Shown here piece after piece: positions 60,764 to 64,000 of a stretch of DNA of 64,000 nucleotides. The notes under the pieces were generated by a model, which was not told the origin of the DNA, searched no databases, and worked only from the letters and a program-made list of their open reading frames with translations. A program made the position numbers and the translations under genes. Each line of letters starts with the position of its first letter. Position 1 is the stretch's first letter. The stretch lies in contig OZ245062.1 of assembly GCA_965224785.1 (NCBI GenBank), forward strand, positions 248,001 through 312,000, read 5' to 3'. Source of the stretch: JALSNL01 sp036479585 (GTDB taxonomy: Bacteria; Bacteroidota; Ignavibacteria; Ignavibacteriales; Melioribacteraceae).

Positions 60764-61042
60764 ATGAAATATAATTTTGATAAAGAAGAACAAGAAATAT
60801 TAGATTTACTTGAAAAGGGGAAGCTAAAATCTGTACCTAACTTTTAGAAAAAAAAAGAAGAATTTCAAAGTTATGCAAGAGAGACTATACGGAAAGATAA
60901 AAGAATAAATATTCGTATCTCACAACGAGTTTTAATGGAACTTAAACACAAAGCTTAATTTGAAGGATTACCTTGCCAAACTTATGTATCAAGCATATTA
61001 CATAAGTTTGCAAATGGAAGTTATACTGAAACTCCTTTATAG
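60764..61042 (+). pseudogene. Antitoxin gene with two in-frame stop codons
   Basis: It starts ATG 60764, one base after the toxin stop, with GGAG 7 nt upstream. It reads MKYNFDKEEQEILDLLEKGK then LKSVPNF, stop (TAG 60845-60847), then KKKEEFQSYARETIRKDKRI then NIRISQRVLMELKHKA, stop (TAA 60956-60958), then FEGLPCQTYVSSILHKFANG then SYTETPL, stop (61040-61042). The middle and last parts are the ribbon-helix-helix signature of CopG/BrnA-like antitoxins. The frame is otherwise intact, so the two stops are nonsense mutations. Confidence 0.85.
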
Positions 61043-61063
61043 TAATGGCTGATAATTTATTCA

Positions 61064-61071
61064 TATCTTTG
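61064..61071 (+). promoter_or_regulatory. Candidate -7 element for the metal-binding protein
   Basis: TATCTTTG, identical to the hutH -7 element, 41 nt before the ATG at 61112. No clear -33 TTG is seen. Confidence 0.45.
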
Positions 61072-61111
61072 TAATGTAAGTTTTAAAATTATAAACGCAG
61101 AAAGGTCAAAA

Positions 61112-61396
61112 ATGAAAAAAACATATAAAGTTCAGAATATAAAATGTGAAGGCTGTGCAAATACAGTCAGTAAAAAACTGCTGGATGAATACGGAGAAGT
61201 TGAAATTAATTTGGAAGTTATGCCAAGAGAAATAACTCTTGATATTGAAGAAGGGCAAGAAGAAAAGTTAAAACTTAAACTAAAAAAAATGGGTTATCCT
61301 TTTTTTGATGAGAAGCTTCATGGTTTTGAAAATGCTGAGGCTAAAGCCAAAAGTTACGTTTCTTGTGCAATAGGAAAAATGACGTTAGAGAAATAA
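61112..61396 (+). CDS. Heavy-metal-associated (HMA) domain protein
   Basis: 94 residues. Residues 3-68 form an HMA fold with the metal-binding motif C12-x-x-C15 (IKCEGCANTV); copper or zinc carriage is the usual role. The C-terminal tail (AEAKAKSYVSCAIGKMTLEK) contains one more Cys. Cytoplasmic; no transport ATPase gene is near. GAAAGG precedes the ATG. Confidence 0.88.
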   Translation: MKKTYKVQNIKCEGCANTVSKKLLDEYGEVEINLEVMPREITLDIEEGQEEKLKLKLKKMGYPFFDEKLHGFENAEAKAKSYVSCAIGKMTLEK

Positions 61397-61400
61397 GATA

Positions 61401-61446
61401 TTTTAGATTTGCATATTATATGTGAATATAATATGCAAATCTAAAA
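61401..61446. terminator. Bidirectional terminator, perfect 20-bp stem
   Basis: TTTTAGATTTGCATATTATA (61401-61420), loop TGTGAA, and its exact complement (61427-61446). The T-run on one side and A-run on the other allow termination on both strands, fitting its position between the convergent HMA gene and the outer-membrane protein gene. Confidence 0.88.
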
Positions 61447-61455
61447 AAAATAGAA

Positions 61456-62037
61456 CTACCAAGCATAGCCAATATCAAATCGAACAGCAGGCAATGTTCC
61501 ACTATAATTTGAAAAGTCACTATCATACTTATCAACAGAACCAGTATAATAATCAATACCAAGTCCTAAGCCAATTGCAAAATCATCTCCGGGAAACCAT
61601 TGCCAACCAACTAATCCACCAATTGAAAAAGTAGAAAAACCTTCATCCCTAACAACTGTAAAATTATTGTAAGAAATATTTGGAGCAAAATAAAACCCTC
61701 TTAGAGTTTTTGCAGATGGATAATATCTAAGTTCGGCATTAACTCCAATTCCGCCAAGACCAGTAATAGTTGGTATCTGGAAACCTCCACCTAGTGCAAC
61801 TTTATCAGAGATTTTATGGAAGTATGAGATATTATAGAAGAAGAAAAATTTTAATGGATTGATTACAATCATATCTTCCCTCGGAGTAATATCTTCAGTA
61901 GTAGAAATGGTTGTCGATTCCGTGTAAACAGTATCGCCAGTTTCAGTATTAACAGTTTTCTTTTTTTCTTTTGTTTGTGTTTGGGCAGTAAGTGAAATAG
62001 TAAATATAATAGTTATTAAAAGTAGTAACATTTTCAT
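61456..62037 (-). CDS. Predicted outer-membrane beta-barrel protein, small
   Basis: 193 residues with a signal peptide (1-18, ISLTAQ). After a Thr/Lys-rich linker come about eight amphipathic strands (KVALGGGFQIPTITGLGGI, VNAELRYYPSA, GLVGWQWFPGDDFAIGLGLG) ending in the aromatic FDIGYAW, typical of an eight-stranded outer-membrane barrel of OmpW/DUF3575 style. Function unknown. A second ATG two codons in (MKM) is an alternative start. Confidence 0.75.
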   Translation of the reverse strand: MKMLLLLITIIFTISLTAQTQTKEKKKTVNTETGDTVYTESTTISTTEDITPREDMIVINPLKFFFFYNISYFHKISDKVALGGGFQIPTITGLGGIGVNAELRYYPSAKTLRGFYFAPNISYNNFTVVRDEGFSTFSIGGLVGWQWFPGDDFAIGLGLGIDYYTGSVDKYDSDFSNYSGTLPAVRFDIGYAW

Positions 62038-62227
62038 AATATTCTCGATAGTTAAAATTTTAGAATTGGTTTAAGTTTACAAATAAATAAAAGAAATTAC
62101 TTATGATTTATAAGTTATATAAAAATTAGTTTTAAGCAAGCAAAATAAAAATTGAGAATTTTATGACTTGTAAAAATCAATTTATGTTTTTAGGTTAGCT
62201 TCTTTTGACAAAACGATAGAATACTAT

Positions 62228-62776
62228 ATGTCTATTCATACTTTTATTTCTAGTAAATATCTGAACAAACTCATCATATTAGTGCTAGCTCATTATCTAT
62301 TAAGTAGTTGTTATTCAAATGCAATTTTAACAGATTATGATGTTGAAAGAAAGATTTATAAAATAGAAACTACTTAAGGTAAAATTATAGAATTTGAGAA
62401 AGGTTACTATGCAATTTTATCAGATAATGAAATCATTCAAATTTGTTCTAGTGGAGAAAATAAAGTATATAAAAAGTCTGAGGTTAAAAAAATATATTGG
62501 GATTATGAACGAATAAGAGTTTATAAAATAGAAATGATAAACGGAAAAGTAATTGATTTCTCAAAGAATAATATTGCTTATCTTTTGGTGGGTGAAGTAG
62601 TAGTAACAAAATTTAATAGTGAGGAAATTAAATATCCACTAACTGAGATTAAGAATATTTATACTTCTCAATTTAATAGTGCGAAAATATTAGGTCTAAT
62701 AGTACTTATTCCAATTGCGGCTTTAATTGGGGTGGTGGTTTGGGTAAAAGTAGTTATTGGCTGGGGCGGACATTAA
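62228..62776 (+). pseudogene. Lipoprotein-like gene interrupted by an in-frame TAA
   Basis: One continuous frame of 183 codons except for a TAA at 62375-62377 (codon 50). The N-terminus has a lipoprotein signal (hydrophobic 14-26, Cys28 in LLSSCYS). The region holds two tandem related units: YKIETT-stop-GKIIEFEKGYYAIL and YKIEMINGKVIDFSKNNIAYLL, each ending in a KKIYWDYE/KNIYTSQF segment. A C-terminal membrane segment follows. A shorter ATG-initiated product from 62534 would lack the signal. I do not recognise the family. Confidence 0.6.
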
Positions 62777-62783
62777 AATTATA

Positions 62784-64000
62784 TTATAACATTTTTTCTT
62801 TCCACTTTTTAATTTGCTCCTCAACCATTTGTGGATTTGGCGAACCAAAAGTTTTTTTGTTCTCTAAACAAGTTTCGGCTGCAAGAGATTTGAAAACATC
62901 TTCTTCAAAATTCTCACTAAAATTTTTATATTCTTCTAGTGTAATCTGATTTAACAATTTATTTTGGTCTTGTGCAAACTTTACAACTTCACCCAAAATA
63001 TTGTGTGCTTCTCTAAATGGAATTCCTTTTTTAACAAGATAATCTGCTAAGTCTGTAGCAAGCATAAAGCTTCCATCAATCTCTTTTGTAAATCTATCTT
63101 TACTAACTTGCATACTGTTAACCATTGCTGCCATTATGTTTGCAGAATTGTTAAGAGTTAAAAATGAATCAAACATTCCTTCCTTGTCTTCTTGCAAATC
63201 TCTGTTGTAACTAAGTGGAAGCGATTTGATAGTTGTTAACAATGCTAGATAATGACCAAAAACTCTTCCGTTTTTCCCACGTATAAGTTCAGCTAAATCT
63301 GAGTTTTGTTTTTGCGGCATAAGGGAAGAACCAGTTGTAAATTCATCACCAAGTTTTATAAAGTTCCATTCGTAAGAGGTCCATAAAATTATTTCTTCAC
63401 TAAATCTGCTAAGGTGCATCATTGCTAGGTTGCAAGTGTGGAGAAAATCTAAAATAAAATCTCTGTTAGAAACTGAATCAAGAGCGTTTGATGAAACAGA
63501 CGAGAAGCCAAGTTCTTTTGCAGTAAGTTCTCTATCCAATTCAATTGTAGAACCAGCCAAAGCTCCAGAACCTAGTATTGATTCATCAGCTTGCTCAAAC
63601 GAAAAGTTTAATCTTTGTTTGTCTCGCTCAAACATTTCTACATAAGCAAGTAAATGAAATGCAAAAGAAATTGGTTGAGCTCTTTGTAGATGAGTGTATC
63701 CTGGCATTAGAGTTTTTACATTTTCACTTGCAAGGTTTACTAAACTTGTTTGAAGATTTGTAAAAGTAGTTTGTAACTGTTTAGCAGAATCTTTTACCCA
63801 AAGCCTAACATCAGTTATTACTTGGTCGTTTCTACTTCTTCCTGTATGAAGTTTTTTTGCAACATCACCAATTAGTTTAGTTAGTTCATCTTCAATAGCA
63901 GAATGAATATCTTCAAACTCTTTATCATCAGGCAACCATTTACCATTTGTAAAATTCTCTTGAAGTAAATCTAGTCCATTATGGATTTGCTGAACCTCTT
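62784..64000 (-). CDS. argH: Argininosuccinate lyase (5' end outside window)
   Basis: Splits argininosuccinate into arginine and fumarate. About 405 residues are visible; the open frame continues past 64000, so the N-terminal part is missing. Motifs: DIHSAIEDEL, HTGRSRNDQV, YTHLQRAQPISF and the superfamily signature GSSLMPQKQNSD. It ends 8 nt from the 3' end of the interrupted lipoprotein gene on the other strand. Confidence 0.96.
   Translation of the reverse strand, partial: EVQQIHNGLDLLQENFTNGKWLPDDKEFEDIHSAIEDELTKLIGDVAKKLHTGRSRNDQVITDVRLWVKDSAKQLQTTFTNLQTSLVNLASENVKTLMPGYTHLQRAQPISFAFHLLAYVEMFERDKQRLNFSFEQADESILGSGALAGSTIELDRELTAKELGFSSVSSNALDSVSNRDFILDFLHTCNLAMMHLSRFSEEIILWTSYEWNFIKLGDEFTTGSSLMPQKQNSDLAELIRGKNGRVFGHYLALLTTIKSLPLSYNRDLQEDKEGMFDSFLTLNNSANIMAAMVNSMQVSKDRFTKEIDGSFMLATDLADYLVKKGIPFREAHNILGEVVKFAQDQNKLLNQITLEEYKNFSENFEEDVFKSLAAETCLENKKTFGSPNPQMVEEQIKKWKEKML

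Noticed and set aside
59131..64000. arcA and argH as one arginine operon
   Set aside because: Same strand but separated by about 2.4 kb containing plus-strand genes, a bidirectional terminator and pseudogenes.
1..64000. CRISPR array or prophage
   Set aside because: No regularly spaced direct repeats, cas genes, integrase, portal or capsid genes were seen anywhere in the window.

Overview
The window is about 64 kb of AT-rich, gene-dense bacterial chromosome. Three things point to the Bacteroidota/Chlorobiota/Ignavibacteriota (FCB) group. The primary sigma factor is the short Bacteroidota-type RpoD (22183-23037). Two promoters match the Bacteroidota consensus TTG/TTTG-N20-TAnnTTTG (upstream of hutH and of the XRE-regulator pair). 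Ribosomal protein L17 carries a long helix-hairpin-helix tail. An Ignavibacteria-like lineage is my best inference, partly because of the bacterial microcompartment vertex proteins; nothing here proves it.

Region 1 (1-17.8 kb) is a fused str-S10-spc-alpha superoperon: fusA (5' end outside the window), tuf, rpsJ, rplC-D-W-B, rpsS, rplV, rpsC, rplP, rpmC, rpsQ, rplN-X-E, rpsN-H, rplF-R, a tRNA-Gln(UUG), rpsE, rpmD, rplO, secY, map, infA, rpmJ, rpsM-K-D, rpoA and rplQ, closed by a rho-independent terminator. Several ribosomal genes start with TTG or GTG.

Region 2 (17.8-28.3 kb) is core metabolism and regulation: engB, a membrane GAF-GAF protein with a degenerate GGDEF domain, deoB followed by two BMC-P (EutN/CcmL) shell vertex proteins, rpoD, an NlpC/P60 lipoprotein, fumC, a double-CDGSH protein, a polytopic membrane protein and tkt.

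Region 3 (28.3-42.2 kb) holds a vapBC toxin-antitoxin pair flanked by two copies of the 3' end of a YqaA/VTT membrane gene, then a NagX/HGSNAT-like membrane protein, an acyl-CoA synthetase, metG, three consecutive periplasmic folding-factor genes (two parvulins and a parvulin-less relative), moxR and an M23 lipoprotein. The gaps hold dispersed palindromic repeats and terminator-like hairpins sharing a GTGCCTGGCAT core.

Region 4 (42.2-47.8 kb) is accessory: mobA behind two tandem paralogs that look like RsbRD N-terminal domains, a membrane protein plus XRE regulator with a recognisable promoter and operator, a type II restriction-modification pair of the Eco47II/Sau96I type, and a chloramphenicol acetyltransferase-like gene.

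Region 5 (47.9-64 kb) has hutH-hutU, methyltransferases (one free-standing SAM enzyme, a THUMP RNA methylase, an RlmG-like enzyme), a DUF1028 protein, a CPA1 antiporter with a C-terminal nucleotide-binding-like region, arcA, and argH running off the right edge. Between arcA and argH lies a decay zone: a frameshifted BrnT-like toxin, its antitoxin with two in-frame stops, and a lipoprotein gene with one in-frame stop.
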